A stretch of DNA of 64,000 nt from the NCBI RefSeq assembly GCF_000153485.2, contig NC_018721.1, forward strand, positions 2,604,001 to 2,668,000, read 5' to 3'. This document shows, one piece after another, positions 1-9,483 of this stretch (the stretch's first letter is position 1; the number at the start of each line of letters is the position of its first letter). The position numbers and the translations under genes were made by a program. The notes beneath the pieces were generated by a model that saw only the letters and a program-made list of their open reading frames with translations, made no database searches and was not told the origin of the DNA. This stretch comes from Psychroflexus torquis ATCC 700755 (GTDB taxonomy: Bacteria; Bacteroidota; Bacteroidia; Flavobacteriales; Flavobacteriaceae).

Positions 1-1
1 T

Positions 2-121
2 GTTCAGGGCAAGATGGTTATTGACCAGGAGCTTGTGCAAGCTGGCAATCGGGTTATAGAAGCCATTGCCATGTATCATATTGAAAACGAGAAAATTCAA
101 AAGGTATATTTTATTAAATAA
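2..121 (+). CDS. C-terminal end of a SnoaL/NTF2-like protein (partial)
   Basis: The open frame enters from the left edge and ends at TAA 119-121, giving 39 residues ending in ENEKIQKVYFIK. The tail (IEAIAMYHIENEKIQKVYF) resembles the last beta strands of nuclear-transport-factor-2/SnoaL-like domains of Bacteroidota, in which an aromatic/basic strand closes the cone-shaped fold. No start or catalytic residue lies in the window, so the function is open. It is 59 bp upstream of the prolyl oligopeptidase gene on the same strand. Confidence 0.6.
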   Translation, partial: VQGKMVIDQELVQAGNRVIEAIAMYHIENEKIQKVYFIK

Positions 122-180
122 TTTTAAAAAAGGGCAAAGCCGAAAACCTTAATAGAGTACGGACATAAAAACCAATCAAC

Positions 181-2355
181 ATGAAAAATATAATAGTATT
201 TGCAATGGTCATCCTTTTTGGTACAACCGTTTTCGCACAATGGGATTACCCAACGACCAAAAAAGTAGAAGTAATCGACACCTATTTTGGTATAGACTAT
301 AAAGACAACTACCAATGGCTGGAGGATTTAACAAATCCCGAAGTAGAAACCTGGTTTAAAGAGCAAGCAGATTTTTCCAATGCCACAATGAGCAAAATCT
401 CTGGAAGAGATGAACTCATTGCCGAATGGCGAAAATTAGATGCCTTGCAATCAGCAACTTTTAGCGACCTAAAAAAAGTAGGTCAACGCATTTTCTTTAA
501 AAAGCGAATGCCTGGCGATAAAGTGGGTAAAATCTATTACCGTGAAACAATGGACAGCCCAGATATCCTACTTTTTGACCCCTTAAACTTCAAAGCAGGT
601 AAAACCTTATCCGTCGAAAGTTTTATACCCAGTTATGATGGAAAAAAACTATTGATAGGCTATTCTGAAAGTGGGGCAGAAATTTCTGTCCTTCAGGTTT
701 TGGATATCGATTCCAACACCTTTTTACCAGATCTTATTCCTGCCACTGCAGGTGCCATGGGTTGGACTTTTGATGATAGTGCTTTTATGTATATGTGGAT
801 AAAATCTACCGACAATAAAGACCCAGAGGGGCGATTAAACCCTAAAACAAAATTGCACAAATTAGGCACAGATTACAAAACCGACGTTGATTTTTTCAGT
901 AATGAAGCCTATCCAGATATGAATATTCCTTCCAAAGCCTATCCTTATATATCGCTTTCAAAAAACGCCAAAGACTTTGTATTTGCAGGACAGGGCACGG
1001 TTGCCAAAGAATTAATTCTGTATTATGCCCCGTTAGACCAATTTAATTCGGGAAACATTGCGTGGAAAATCTTATGCAAAGCATCAAATAAATTAATAAA
1101 TGGTACATCAGACCAAGGAGGTTTGCCAGAAGTTTTTGGCACTAAAGTATATGCCATTACTTATAAAGGTGCTGAGAAATATAAACTGATTGCTACAGAT
1201 TTGAAAAATCCGGACTGGGCAAATGCCGAAACCGTCGTTGCCGAAAAAGATATGAGTTTAACAGGCTATACTCGTAGTAAAGATTACCTCTTACTCAATT
1301 ATAGCGATGGGATCAATTCACATCTTTTTAAATTTAATCCCAAAACAAAGACAAACACAAAAATCACTTTACCCTTTATGGGAATTGCGCGGGCGAAATG
1401 TCTCGACACTAAAACCAACGACTTTATCATAGACCTTACCTCTTGGAACAAACCCTTGACAGAATTTATGTTGAATGCCGAAACCGAAACCTTTACAGCA
1501 AGCCCTTTTAATCAAACAAACGTTTATCCTGATGCCTACAACGAACTTGTGGTAGAAGAAGTAGAAGTAAAAGGCCACGATGGCGTGATGATTCCGCTAT
1601 CTATTATCTATAAAAAAGGAACAAAAAAAGACGGTTCTAATGTTTGCTTTATGCGTAGCTACGGCGCTTATGGTAGTAGTGCTAATCCTTATTTTAGTAC
1701 CCTTTACAATGCACTAGTCACAAAAGGTGTGGTATATGCGGTGCCTCATGTGCGTGGTGGAGGCGAAAAAGGCGAAGCTTGGTATAAGGGAGGATTTAAA
1801 ACCACCAAACCCAATACGTGGAAGGATTTTATTAGCTGTGCTGAATATATGATTGCCCAAGGCTTTACCCAATCGTCTAAATTATCTGGAATGGGCACAA
1901 GTGCAGGCGGAATCTTAATTTCAAGAGCCATTACCGAAAGACCCGATTTGTTTGCCGCAGCCATAAATAATGTAGGAACTTCTAATAAAATGAGAGGCGA
2001 ATTTTCAGCAAATGGTCCTGTAAACGTGCCAGAATTTGGTACTGTTAAAGACCCCATCGAAGCAAAAGCTCTGTACGAAATGGATGGAATGCAACACGTT
2101 GTAGATCGCGTTAACTATCCCGCAGTAATTAATGTAGCAGGTTGGACAGACTCGCGCGTTGTGGCTTGGCAACCAGGAAAATTTGCAGCAGCCCTTCAAA
2201 ATGCAACAGCATCTAATAAACCCGTTTTAATGAAAGTAAATTATGACAATGGCCATTTTACGGAAGACCGGGAAGTAACCTGGGCAAATTTTGCAGACCA
2301 GTTTGCCTTTGTGATGTGGCAATGTGGGCATCCCGATTTCCAACAGAAGCTTTAA
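181..2355 (+). CDS. secreted prolyl oligopeptidase (S9 family)
   Basis: A 724-aa serine peptidase of the prolyl oligopeptidase type (EC 3.4.21.26-like), which cleaves short peptides after proline. The N-terminus (MKNIIVFAMVILFGTTVFAQ) is a signal peptide, so it probably acts in the periplasm. Residues about 20-75 carry the S9 N-terminal signature (YKDNYQWLEDLTNPEVETW), followed by the beta-propeller and a C-terminal alpha/beta hydrolase domain. The catalytic triad is visible: Ser574 in MGTSAGG, Asp657 in GWTDSRV and His692 in NGHFT. The length is normal for the family. It is monocistronic as far as the sequence shows. Family assignment is firm; the substrate is inferred. Confidence 0.93.
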   Translation: MKNIIVFAMVILFGTTVFAQWDYPTTKKVEVIDTYFGIDYKDNYQWLEDLTNPEVETWFKEQADFSNATMSKISGRDELIAEWRKLDALQSATFSDLKKVGQRIFFKKRMPGDKVGKIYYRETMDSPDILLFDPLNFKAGKTLSVESFIPSYDGKKLLIGYSESGAEISVLQVLDIDSNTFLPDLIPATAGAMGWTFDDSAFMYMWIKSTDNKDPEGRLNPKTKLHKLGTDYKTDVDFFSNEAYPDMNIPSKAYPYISLSKNAKDFVFAGQGTVAKELILYYAPLDQFNSGNIAWKILCKASNKLINGTSDQGGLPEVFGTKVYAITYKGAEKYKLIATDLKNPDWANAETVVAEKDMSLTGYTRSKDYLLLNYSDGINSHLFKFNPKTKTNTKITLPFMGIARAKCLDTKTNDFIIDLTSWNKPLTEFMLNAETETFTASPFNQTNVYPDAYNELVVEEVEVKGHDGVMIPLSIIYKKGTKKDGSNVCFMRSYGAYGSSANPYFSTLYNALVTKGVVYAVPHVRGGGEKGEAWYKGGFKTTKPNTWKDFISCAEYMIAQGFTQSSKLSGMGTSAGGILISRAITERPDLFAAAINNVGTSNKMRGEFSANGPVNVPEFGTVKDPIEAKALYEMDGMQHVVDRVNYPAVINVAGWTDSRVVAWQPGKFAAALQNATASNKPVLMKVNYDNGHFTEDREVTWANFADQFAFVMWQCGHPDFQQKL

Positions 2356-2807
2356 AAAAGATAGTGTGTGCAAAACTTGGAGCGGTTAAAACGCTTTGAG
2401 TTTGTCCACATTTTAAATTGGAAAACCCTGCGACTATCTCAGCGTTGGTAAGGTGTGTTAGGATTAGAACCTATCGGCAATGATTTTTTTAAATCAAACA
2501 GTGGTTTTTATGTGAGATTTAATCGGAACATAAAGGAGGGGATTTCAAATTTGAGCATCAGTTCTAGTGCAACATTAAATGTTATTTTTAAGCGTAAGGA
2601 ATAGATCATTATGCTTAAGTATGTAGTGCAATGGAAGGCACTATATTTAAAAGTTGTACTTCAATATGAAAAACCATAGAACATAAAAGAAGCCTGATCA
2701 AAATTTTATAACCTAAGGAAAGGTTTAAGACGAACATATTATCCACACTGAGAGAAGTTGGAGTGTAATGATAGAAAACAATACTATAACCACATAAATA
2801 AATAATT
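2356..2807. other. gene-free interval
   Basis: About 450 bp between the peptidase and lipoprotein genes. Both strands were read and only short spurious frames were found. No clear promoter match (TTG...TAnnTTTG), terminator or repeat could be assigned. A short dyad around 2380-2395 (agcg...cgct) is too weak to call. Confidence 0.5.
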
Positions 2808-3308
2808 ATGAAAAAAACCAATAAATACCTATGCACACTGGCAGCAGGAGTATTAATGCTAAGCCTATTGAATAGTTGCTCTGAGAAAAAAGATTCTAAA
2901 GAGGAAGTCAGCATCACAACTGAATTCAATTTAGATATTGTCAAGGCAGAAATTGAAGAGGCAAATACCAATTTTATGGCATTAGTTGCCGCTGGAGATT
3001 CCATAGGCTTAGCGAATGCCTACACCATTGATGCAAAATTCATGGGTGCTGGAGCACCATCGGTAACTGGCAGAAAAGACATTCAAACGGCTATGGCTGG
3101 AATAGTCAATTCGGGTATTACTAGAGCTGATTTAAGATTGGAAAACATTTACGGGACTGAGGATCTAATTGCTGAAGAAGGAGAACTTACTCTTTACGTG
3201 GGAGACATGGCAGTAGCAGAAGAGAAGTACATCGTCCTTTGGAAAAAAGAAGATGGGAAGTGGAAATTGTTTAGGGATATTTTCAATTCCAATTTACCTA
3301 CGGAATAG
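2808..3308 (+). CDS. SnoaL/DUF4440-like lipoprotein
   Basis: 166 aa. The N-terminus ends in a lipobox (LLNSC, Cys at residue 24), so the protein is probably an outer- or inner-membrane lipoprotein. Residues about 45-165 look like a DUF4440/SnoaL-like NTF2 fold: an early helix (NFMALVAAGDSIGLANAYT), a central turn (VTGRKDIQTAMAGI) and closing strands (EKYIVLWKKEDGKWKLFRDIFNS). Such domains bind small ligands or have lost catalysis. It is downstream of the peptidase but separated by 450 bp, so it is probably transcribed alone. The fold assignment is a family-level inference. Confidence 0.75.
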   Translation: MKKTNKYLCTLAAGVLMLSLLNSCSEKKDSKEEVSITTEFNLDIVKAEIEEANTNFMALVAAGDSIGLANAYTIDAKFMGAGAPSVTGRKDIQTAMAGIVNSGITRADLRLENIYGTEDLIAEEGELTLYVGDMAVAEEKYIVLWKKEDGKWKLFRDIFNSNLPTE

Positions 3309-3453
3309 TAAGCGTTTGAATTTAATGCTTAAGGTATTTATATCTGAGTGCTAAAAATCCTTCAACTAAAGTTGTACGACATCATAAATTTAATCTGGTA
3401 TAACTTCTGGTGAAGAGGATTTAAGTAAGTAACTGCTCCATAAAACACTTTAT

Positions 3454-4420
3454 AGAGGTAGCTACTTAAGTACATATTAATTTGGATTGATATAATTTCG
3501 GTTTTTGCATCATTCTAGAAACAAGGTTATGAAAGATGGTTTTCTTACTTCTAGACCTATTCAATCGATAACAAAATTCATCAAAATATCCACTAATATG
3601 GAAAGAACTTACATATGAATAGGTAGTTCTAATCCACGATTTGATTTGATGAATCATAGTGTGTAATATTTTGAAGTTTTTCCCAGAATTACTAGGTATC
3701 TGTTCGATATTAAATTCTTTAGCTATAGGTCTATATCCGCGCCACAAATCCGTGTTGATACTTGCCGTTTTTGAGATATGCTTATCAAATATTGGAAGTA
3801 ATTCTTTAGCAGAAAAGTCATTTATTTGATTCACGTACATTCTTTTCACTTTTCCATTTTCTGTTAGTTCAAGGGCTACTACAGCTTTTTTTTTCTTGGT
3901 ATTATAGCTTCTCCCAACCTTACCATCTTCTTTTCCACCTACCACAAATTCGTCTACCTCAACGCGATTCATCATTGGAAAGTTCTCACTAGACTTCATA
4001 GCATCACGAACCTTGTACATGAACATTCGGGCAGTATAAGGTGTAACTCCTACTCGTTTTGCCAAATAACTTGCTGATAAACTACGAGTAGTCGTTGCCA
4101 TTTCAAAACAGATGATAAAAGCCTTATCTAATCCAAATTTTACTTTATGAAAAAGCGTGTTTGCAGATGCTGATTCTGTATGACTACATTTATTACAGGT
4201 ACGATCATAATTGGAACGAATTTGACAAGCACTATGATTACATTTTACACATTTGAAACCATTTTCCCATTTTATTTCTGATAGGTATTCCTTACAAGAA
4301 AGCACAGAATTGAACCGAACATAAAACTCTTGGGCATTTTGCCCTTCAAAATTAATCATATAACTCTTATTTTATTCACATTCAAGATACAAAAAACTAT
4401 GAAACTAAATAGCTACCTCT
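3454..4420 (-). mobile_element. IS1595-family insertion sequence, complete
   Basis: A 967-bp element. Its ends are inverted repeats reading inward as agaggtagctacttaag (left) and agaggtagctatttag (right), identical over the first 11 bp. It is flanked by the direct repeat aacactttat at 3444-3453 and 4421-4430, a target duplication (IS1595 elements usually make 8 bp; the extra two may be chance). One transposase gene fills it on the minus strand. The right junction lies inside the remnant of a cas13b gene, so the element sits at the break point of the first VI-B locus. Confidence 0.85.
3466..4359 (-). CDS. IS1595-family (ISXO2-like) transposase
   Basis: 297 aa. The N-terminal half has a zinc ribbon with paired CxxC motifs (FKCVKCNH and RTCNKCSH, about residues 36-58), as in the Zn-ribbon domain of IS1595 transposases. 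The C-terminal half is the ISXO2-like DDE/DDN nuclease: acidic residues in NRVEVDEFVVGGKEDG and SINTDLWRGYRP, then a final carboxylate or Asn region around ISGYFDEFCYRLNR. It has the usual length and no stops, so the element may be active. The start ATG lies 62 bp inside the right inverted repeat. Confidence 0.92.
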   Translation of the reverse strand: MINFEGQNAQEFYVRFNSVLSCKEYLSEIKWENGFKCVKCNHSACQIRSNYDRTCNKCSHTESASANTLFHKVKFGLDKAFIICFEMATTTRSLSASYLAKRVGVTPYTARMFMYKVRDAMKSSENFPMMNRVEVDEFVVGGKEDGKVGRSYNTKKKKAVVALELTENGKVKRMYVNQINDFSAKELLPIFDKHISKTASINTDLWRGYRPIAKEFNIEQIPSNSGKNFKILHTMIHQIKSWIRTTYSYVSSFHISGYFDEFCYRLNRSRSKKTIFHNLVSRMMQKPKLYQSKLICT

Positions 4421-4423
4421 AAC

Positions 4424-4753
4424 ACTTTATTACAGAAGGGAAATCCCAATTTTAAAATGTATGTTTTGAATGGACTTTTAACAGGCATCAAACAAATAAA
4501 TATAGAGGACTTTATAGTGTTAAAGCAGAATACTAACTTTGATAAAATTGATTTTAAAGGCATAGCATCTTATAGCGTACTTGAAAAAAAGACTATCATT
4601 TTAATAGCAATAAGAAATAAGTTTGCTCATAACCAATTGCCTAACAAAATAATAAATGATTTAGCTAATGAATTTGTTAAAAAAGAAAAAAATGAAACCT
4701 ATGCTAACTATTATTTAAAGGTTTTAAAGAAAATGATTTCTGATTTAGCATAG
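4424..4753 (+). pseudogene. cas13b 3'-terminal fragment (HEPN2 only)
   Basis: The frame runs from the IS junction through ...LLQKGNPNFKMYVLNG and stops at 4751-4753. From the ATG at 4457 it codes 98 residues that align without gaps to residues 1048-1145 of the intact Cas13b at 5903, with about 10 differences. The HEPN2 motif RNKFAH is retained. All upstream coding sequence is missing: the 110 bp left of the IS shows no Cas13b similarity, so a deletion accompanied or followed the insertion. The 98-residue piece could only be expressed as an isolated half-HEPN fragment, so pseudogene is the safest call. Confidence 0.9.
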
Positions 4754-4897
4754 CATATCTTAAATAAGCTCTTTGACATCCTAAAATTACAAACATAGAA
4801 AATGATTATATTTGTAATAGTATAAAGCTATTTGCTCCTTTTTTATTCGTTAAAAAAGAGCTTTACCACTTCATTAACAGGACGTTACAACAGGTAG
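4754..4897 (+). promoter_or_regulatory. leader of CRISPR array 1
   Basis: AT-rich 144-bp leader between the cas13b fragment and the first repeat, nearly identical to the leader of array 2 (9341-9483). It holds a Bacteroidota -7 box, TATATTTG at 4807-4814, about 84 bp before repeat 1, on the strand from which VI-B crRNAs are read. A 9-bp inverted repeat (aagctcttt at 4766-4774 and aaagagctt at 4855-4863) flanks the box. No -33 TTG at normal spacing is visible. Confidence 0.65.
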
Positions 4898-5394
4898 GTT
4901 GTAACTGCCCTTATTTTGAAGGGTAAACACAACGAAATCCTGAAAATCAACTATCCTATGAAGGTTGTAACTGCCCTTATTTTGAAGGGTAAACACAACC
5001 ATTTGTTCGTTAATTGGCGTAGCACTATCGTTGTAACTGCCCTTATTTTGAAGGGTAAACACAACCTCTTAATACTCTAAGTGTTAGTTTTGTTTGTTGT
5101 AACTGCCCTTATTTTGAAGGGTAAACACAACTTTGTAGTACATATTAAGAAATGTTAAAATGTTGTAACTGCCCTTATTTTGAAGGGTAAACACAACGGT
5201 TTTAGTTGCAATCAAAATTGTTTTCGTATTGTAACTGCCCTTATTTTGAAGGGTAAACACAACGCATTCTTTTGTTCGCTCCCAGCTTGCAAGTTGTAAC
5301 TGCGCTTATTTTGAAGGGTAAACACAACTTTTTTGACGTAATAATTCCAAAGCTTTATGTTGTAACTGCATTTTTTAAGGCGCTATAACAGTCA
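4898..5394 (+). CRISPR. type VI-B CRISPR array 1 (7 spacers)
   Basis: Seven 36-bp repeats start at 4898, 4964, 5030, 5096, 5162, 5228 and 5293. The repeat starts gttgtaactgccc, has a central ttattttgaagggt and ends aaacacaac. A degenerate eighth repeat lies at 5359-5394. Spacers are 29-30 bp. The repeat closely matches the Cas13b direct-repeat type (GTTG ends, central ATTTTG-AGGG), which forms a hairpin at the 3' end of each crRNA. Repeat 6 starts with A and repeat 7 has gcgc for gccc, typical decay at the leader-distal end. The last spacer (5329-5358) is also the last spacer of array 2. Confidence 0.97.
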
Positions 5395-5505
5395 GAAATA
5401 TTTACAGGAATAAGAAAGAAAGGAAACTTTAGTACTTTTAGAACCCATAGAACACTCCTTATTTGATTGTTCTAAAGATTTACAGATGGAATGAAAACAA
5501 GAAAA
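5395..5505. repeat. post-array flank, copy 1 of a locus duplication
   Basis: About 110 bp after the degenerate repeat (gaaatatttacaggaataag ... tggaatgaaaacaaga) recur almost unchanged at 10246-10356 after array 2. With the shared leader, last spacer and cas13b 3' end, this marks the right boundary of the duplicated segment. No gene is seen in it. Confidence 0.85.
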
Positions 5506-5666
5506 TACATCATAGATCACTGACCGAAAATAAGATTAGTAAATACCTGATTTATGCTATCGATTATATCATCCTCATGGTGAATGAAATCTTGATCGCC
5601 TTAAGCATTAATAGCTGGAATGAAAATAACAAATTAGAAAAGGAGACCTATAAAGTACTTTTATAA
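5499..5666 (+). pseudogene. DUF6090 N-terminal fragment
   Basis: The frame reads SLTENKISKYLIYAIDY followed by NEILIALSINSWNENN, a decayed version of the DUF6090 N-terminus (about 45 residues: cytoplasmic basic segment, one membrane helix ending in INNWNE). It then stops shortly after the helix. The intact genes at 10453 and 13210 have the same pattern. The gene body is missing. It lies between array 1 and the cas13b promoter region, the same position relative to its array as the intact gene 10453 has to array 2. Confidence 0.7.
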
Positions 5667-5902
5667 ATGCGAGGTGAATTTTTAAGAAACATATCAAATT
5701 TGAAAAAGCCCAACTGCGTTTAGTCTTTTTTTTATTACTTCCAATATCAGGTTGATGATTAAAACATTGTAAATCTGTATTTTAGTTGGATAATTTGGTC
5801 TTTTCATCTATTCACTAATTTGGTGTAAGGTCTTTTATTATTTTGTTGTGTAAATAATTGAAACGCATCAAATCAATATAATAACACATTAAATTTTTAG
5901 AT

Positions 5903-8900
5903 ATGGAAAGTATTATAGGTTTAGGGTTATCATTCAATCCGTACAAAACGGCTGACAAACACTATTTTGGAAGTTTTTTAAATTTAGTTGAGAACAATTT
6001 GAACGCTGTTTTTGCAGAATTTAAAGAACGTATATCATATAAAGCTAAAGATGAAAATATTTCAAGTTTAATAGAAAAGCATTTTATTGATAATATGTCC
6101 ATTGTTGATTATGAAAAGAAAATTTCGATTTTAAATGGATATCTGCCCATTATAGACTTTTTAGATGATGAATTAGAAAATAACCTAAACACAAGAGTTA
6201 AGAACTTTAAAAAGAACTTTATCATCTTGGCAGAAGCAATAGAAAAGCTAAGAGACTACTACACTCATTTTTATCATGATCCTATAACATTTGAAGATAA
6301 CAAAGAACCTTTATTAGAATTACTAGACGAGGTTCTTTTAAAAACAATTTTGGATGTCAAGAAAAAATATTTAAAAACTGATAAAACAAAAGAGATTCTT
6401 AAAGATTCTTTAAGAGAAGAAATGGACCTCCTAGTTATCAGAAAAACCGATGAATTAAGAGAGAAAAAGAAAACCAATCCTAAAATTCAACATACAGATT
6501 CTTCACAAATTAAAAATTCTATATTTAATGATGCTTTCCAAGGCTTATTATATGAGGATAAAGGAAATAACAAGAAAACTCAAGTCAGTCATAGAGCAAA
6601 AACAAGATTAAACCCAAAAGACATACACAAGCAAGAGGAAAGGGATTTCGAAATTCCTCTTTCTACTAGTGGATTAGTTTTTCTGATGTCACTTTTCTTA
6701 TCCAAAAAAGAGATAGAAGATTTTAAATCAAATATTAAAGGGTTTAAGGGAAAAGTAGTCAAAGACGAGAATCACAATAGTCTTAAATACATGGCTACAC
6801 ATAGAGTGTATTCTATTCTTGCATTTAAAGGTTTAAAATACCGCATAAAAACAGACACTTTTAGTAAAGAAACATTAATGATGCAAATGATAGATGAACT
6901 TAGTAAAGTTCCAGATTGTGTCTATCAAAATTTAAGTGAAACCAAACAAAAAGATTTTATAGAAGATTGGAATGAATATTTTAAAGACAACGAAGAAAAT
7001 ACAGAAAATCTTGAAAACTCGCGTGTCGTTCACCCAGTAATCAGAAAACGCTATGAGGATAAATTCAATTATTTTGCAATCCGATTTTTAGATGAATTTG
7101 CCAATTTTAAAACGCTCAAGTTTCAAGTTTTTATGGGTTACTATATCCACGACCAAAGAACAAAAACAATTGGAACCACAAATATCACAACTGAACGAAC
7201 GGTAAAAGAAAAAATCAACGTTTTTGGTAAGTTATCAAAAATGGATAACCTTAAAAAACACTTTTTTTCTCAGCTATCGGATGATGAAAATACAGATTGG
7301 GAATTCTTCCCAAATCCTAGCTATAATTTCCTTACCCAAGCAGACAACTCACCTGCAAATAATATTCCGATTTATTTGGAACTAAAGAACCAACAAATCA
7401 TTAAAGAAAAGGATGCCATAAAAGCAGAAGTTAATCAAACACAAAACAGGAATCCTAATAAACCTTCCAAAAGAGATTTGCTAAACAAGATTTTAAAAAC
7501 ATACGAAGATTTTCATCAAGGAGACCCAACTGCTATTCTAAGTTTAAATGAAATTCCTGCTTTACTTCATCTATTTTTAGTAAAACCTAATAATAAAACA
7601 GGTCAGCAAATTGAGAACATAATTAGGATCAAGATTGAAAAACAATTTAAAGCTATCAACCATCCATCTAAAAACAATAAAGGGATTCCTAAATCTCTAT
7701 TTGCAGATACAAACGTAAGAGTTAATGCCATTAAGCTGAAAAAAGATTTGGAAGCAGAGCTAGACATGTTGAATAAAAAGCATATTGCTTTCAAAGAAAA
7801 CCAAAAGGCTTCAAGTAATTATGATAAGTTATTAAAAGAGCATCAATTCACCCCAAAAAATAAAAGACCAGAGTTAAGAAAGTATGTTTTTTACAAGTCT
7901 GAAAAAGGCGAAGAAGCAACTTGGCTTGCTAATGATATCAAAAGATTTATGCCAAAAGACTTTAAAACAAAATGGAAAGGATGCCAGCATAGTGAACTGC
8001 AAAGAAAGTTAGCTTTTTACGATAGGCATACCAAACAAGACATCAAAGAGCTTTTATCTGGTTGTGAGTTTGACCATTCTCTTTTAGACATAAATGCATA
8101 TTTTCAAAAAGATAACTTTGAAGATTTCTTCTCTAAATATCTAGAAAACAGAATAGAAACGTTGGAGGGTGTTTTAAAAAAACTCCATGACTTTAAAAAT
8201 GAGCCTACACCTCTAAAGGGAGTTTTTAAAAATTGCTTTAAATTTTTAAAACGACAAAACTATGTAACTGAAAGTCCAGAAATCATTAAAAAAAGAATTT
8301 TAGCCAAACCCACCTTTTTGCCTAGAGGTGTTTTTGATGAAAGACCTACAATGAAAAAAGGAAAAAATCCTTTAAAAGATAAGAATGAGTTTGCGGAGTG
8401 GTTTGTTGAATACCTGGAGAATAAGGATTATCAAAAATTTTATAATGCTGAGGAATACCGAATGAGAGATGCTGATTTTAAAAAAAATGCAGTCATCAAA
8501 AAACAAAAACTGAAAGACTTTTATACGCTACAAATGGTCAACTATTTGTTGAAGGAAGTCTTTGGGAAAGATGAGATGAACTTGCAGCTTTCAGAGCTAT
8601 TTCAAACTAGACAAGAGCGTCTGAAACTGCAAGGTATTGCTAAAAAACAAATGAATAAAGAAACGGGGGATAGTAGTGAAAACACTAGGAACCAAACTTA
8701 TATCTGGAATAAAGATGTACCCGTTTCCTTTTTTAACGGCAAAGTAACTATAGATAAAGTAAAACTAAAAAATATTGGAAAATATAAAAGATACGAACGT
8801 GATGAAAGGGTAAAAACATTTATTGGCTACGAAGTAGATGAAAAATGGATGATGTATCTACCACACAATTGGAAAGACAGATACAGTGTAAAACCCATCA

Positions 8901-9340
8901 ATGTAATAGACTTACAAATACAGGAATATGAAGAAATAAGAAGTCATGAATTATTAAAAGAAATACAGAATCTTGAACAGTACATTTATGATCATACAAC
9001 AGACAAAAATATTTTATTACAAGATGGAAATCCCAATTTTAAAATGTATGTTCTGAATGGGCTTTTAATAGGCATCAAACAAGTAAATATACCCGATTTT
9101 ATAGTGTTAAAGCAGAATACTAACTTTGATAAAATTGATTTTACAGGCATAGCATCTTGTAGCGAACTTGAAAAAAAGACTATCATTTTAATAGCCATAA
9201 GAAATAAGTTTGCTCACAACCAATTGCCAAACAAAATGATATACGATTTAGCAAATGAATTTCTTAAAATAGAAAAAAATGAAACCTATGCTAACTATTA
9301 TTTAAAGGTTTTAAAGAAAATGATTTCAGATTTAGCATAG
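5903..9340 (+). CDS. cas13b: Cas13b, RNA-guided RNase of type VI-B CRISPR
   Basis: 1145 aa, normal for Cas13b. Cas13b binds a crRNA with a 3' repeat hairpin, cuts matching RNA and, once activated, degrades RNA nearby through two HEPN domains. Both catalytic R-x4-H motifs are present: R117-DYYT-H122 near the N-terminus and R1100-NKFA-H1105 near the C-terminus, the terminal placement typical of VI-B. The middle is Lys-rich, as expected for RNA binding. The start ATG follows a 236-bp AT-rich region; the spacing fits no strong Shine-Dalgarno, as is usual here. Array 2 begins 143 bp downstream on the same strand. No csx27/csx28 or cas1/cas2 lies near, so it looks like a stand-alone effector. Confidence 0.97.
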   Translation: MESIIGLGLSFNPYKTADKHYFGSFLNLVENNLNAVFAEFKERISYKAKDENISSLIEKHFIDNMSIVDYEKKISILNGYLPIIDFLDDELENNLNTRVKNFKKNFIILAEAIEKLRDYYTHFYHDPITFEDNKEPLLELLDEVLLKTILDVKKKYLKTDKTKEILKDSLREEMDLLVIRKTDELREKKKTNPKIQHTDSSQIKNSIFNDAFQGLLYEDKGNNKKTQVSHRAKTRLNPKDIHKQEERDFEIPLSTSGLVFLMSLFLSKKEIEDFKSNIKGFKGKVVKDENHNSLKYMATHRVYSILAFKGLKYRIKTDTFSKETLMMQMIDELSKVPDCVYQNLSETKQKDFIEDWNEYFKDNEENTENLENSRVVHPVIRKRYEDKFNYFAIRFLDEFANFKTLKFQVFMGYYIHDQRTKTIGTTNITTERTVKEKINVFGKLSKMDNLKKHFFSQLSDDENTDWEFFPNPSYNFLTQADNSPANNIPIYLELKNQQIIKEKDAIKAEVNQTQNRNPNKPSKRDLLNKILKTYEDFHQGDPTAILSLNEIPALLHLFLVKPNNKTGQQIENIIRIKIEKQFKAINHPSKNNKGIPKSLFADTNVRVNAIKLKKDLEAELDMLNKKHIAFKENQKASSNYDKLLKEHQFTPKNKRPELRKYVFYKSEKGEEATWLANDIKRFMPKDFKTKWKGCQHSELQRKLAFYDRHTKQDIKELLSGCEFDHSLLDINAYFQKDNFEDFFSKYLENRIETLEGVLKKLHDFKNEPTPLKGVFKNCFKFLKRQNYVTESPEIIKKRILAKPTFLPRGVFDERPTMKKGKNPLKDKNEFAEWFVEYLENKDYQKFYNAEEYRMRDADFKKNAVIKKQKLKDFYTLQMVNYLLKEVFGKDEMNLQLSELFQTRQERLKLQGIAKKQMNKETGDSSENTRNQTYIWNKDVPVSFFNGKVTIDKVKLKNIGKYKRYERDERVKTFIGYEVDEKWMMYLPHNWKDRYSVKPINVIDLQIQEYEEIRSHELLKEIQNLEQYIYDHTTDKNILLQDGNPNFKMYVLNGLLIGIKQVNIPDFIVLKQNTNFDKIDFTGIASCSELEKKTIILIAIRNKFAHNQLPNKMIYDLANEFLKIEKNETYANYYLKVLKKMISDLA

Positions 9341-9483
9341 CATATCTTAAATAAGCTCTTTGACATCCTAAAAATACAAACATATAAAATGATTATATTT
9401 GTAATAGTATAAAGCTATTTGCTCCTTTTTATTTGTTAAAAAAGAGCTTTACCACTTCATTAATAGGGCGTTACAACAGGTAG
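9341..9483 (+). promoter_or_regulatory. leader of CRISPR array 2
   Basis: 143 bp from the cas13b stop to the first repeat, nearly identical to the leader of array 1. The -7 box TATATTTG is at 9394-9401. The same 9-bp inverted repeat (aagctcttt ... aaagagctt) flanks it. This end is leader-proximal: repeats here are uniform, while the far end carries mutated repeats. Confidence 0.65.

Noticed and set aside
2356..2807. Decayed gene between peptidase and lipoprotein
   Set aside because: No frame of any length gave recognisable similarity; left as non-coding.
3309..3443. Remains of the cas13b 5' part left of the IS
   Set aside because: No frame resembles Cas13b; the similarity begins only at the right target duplication.
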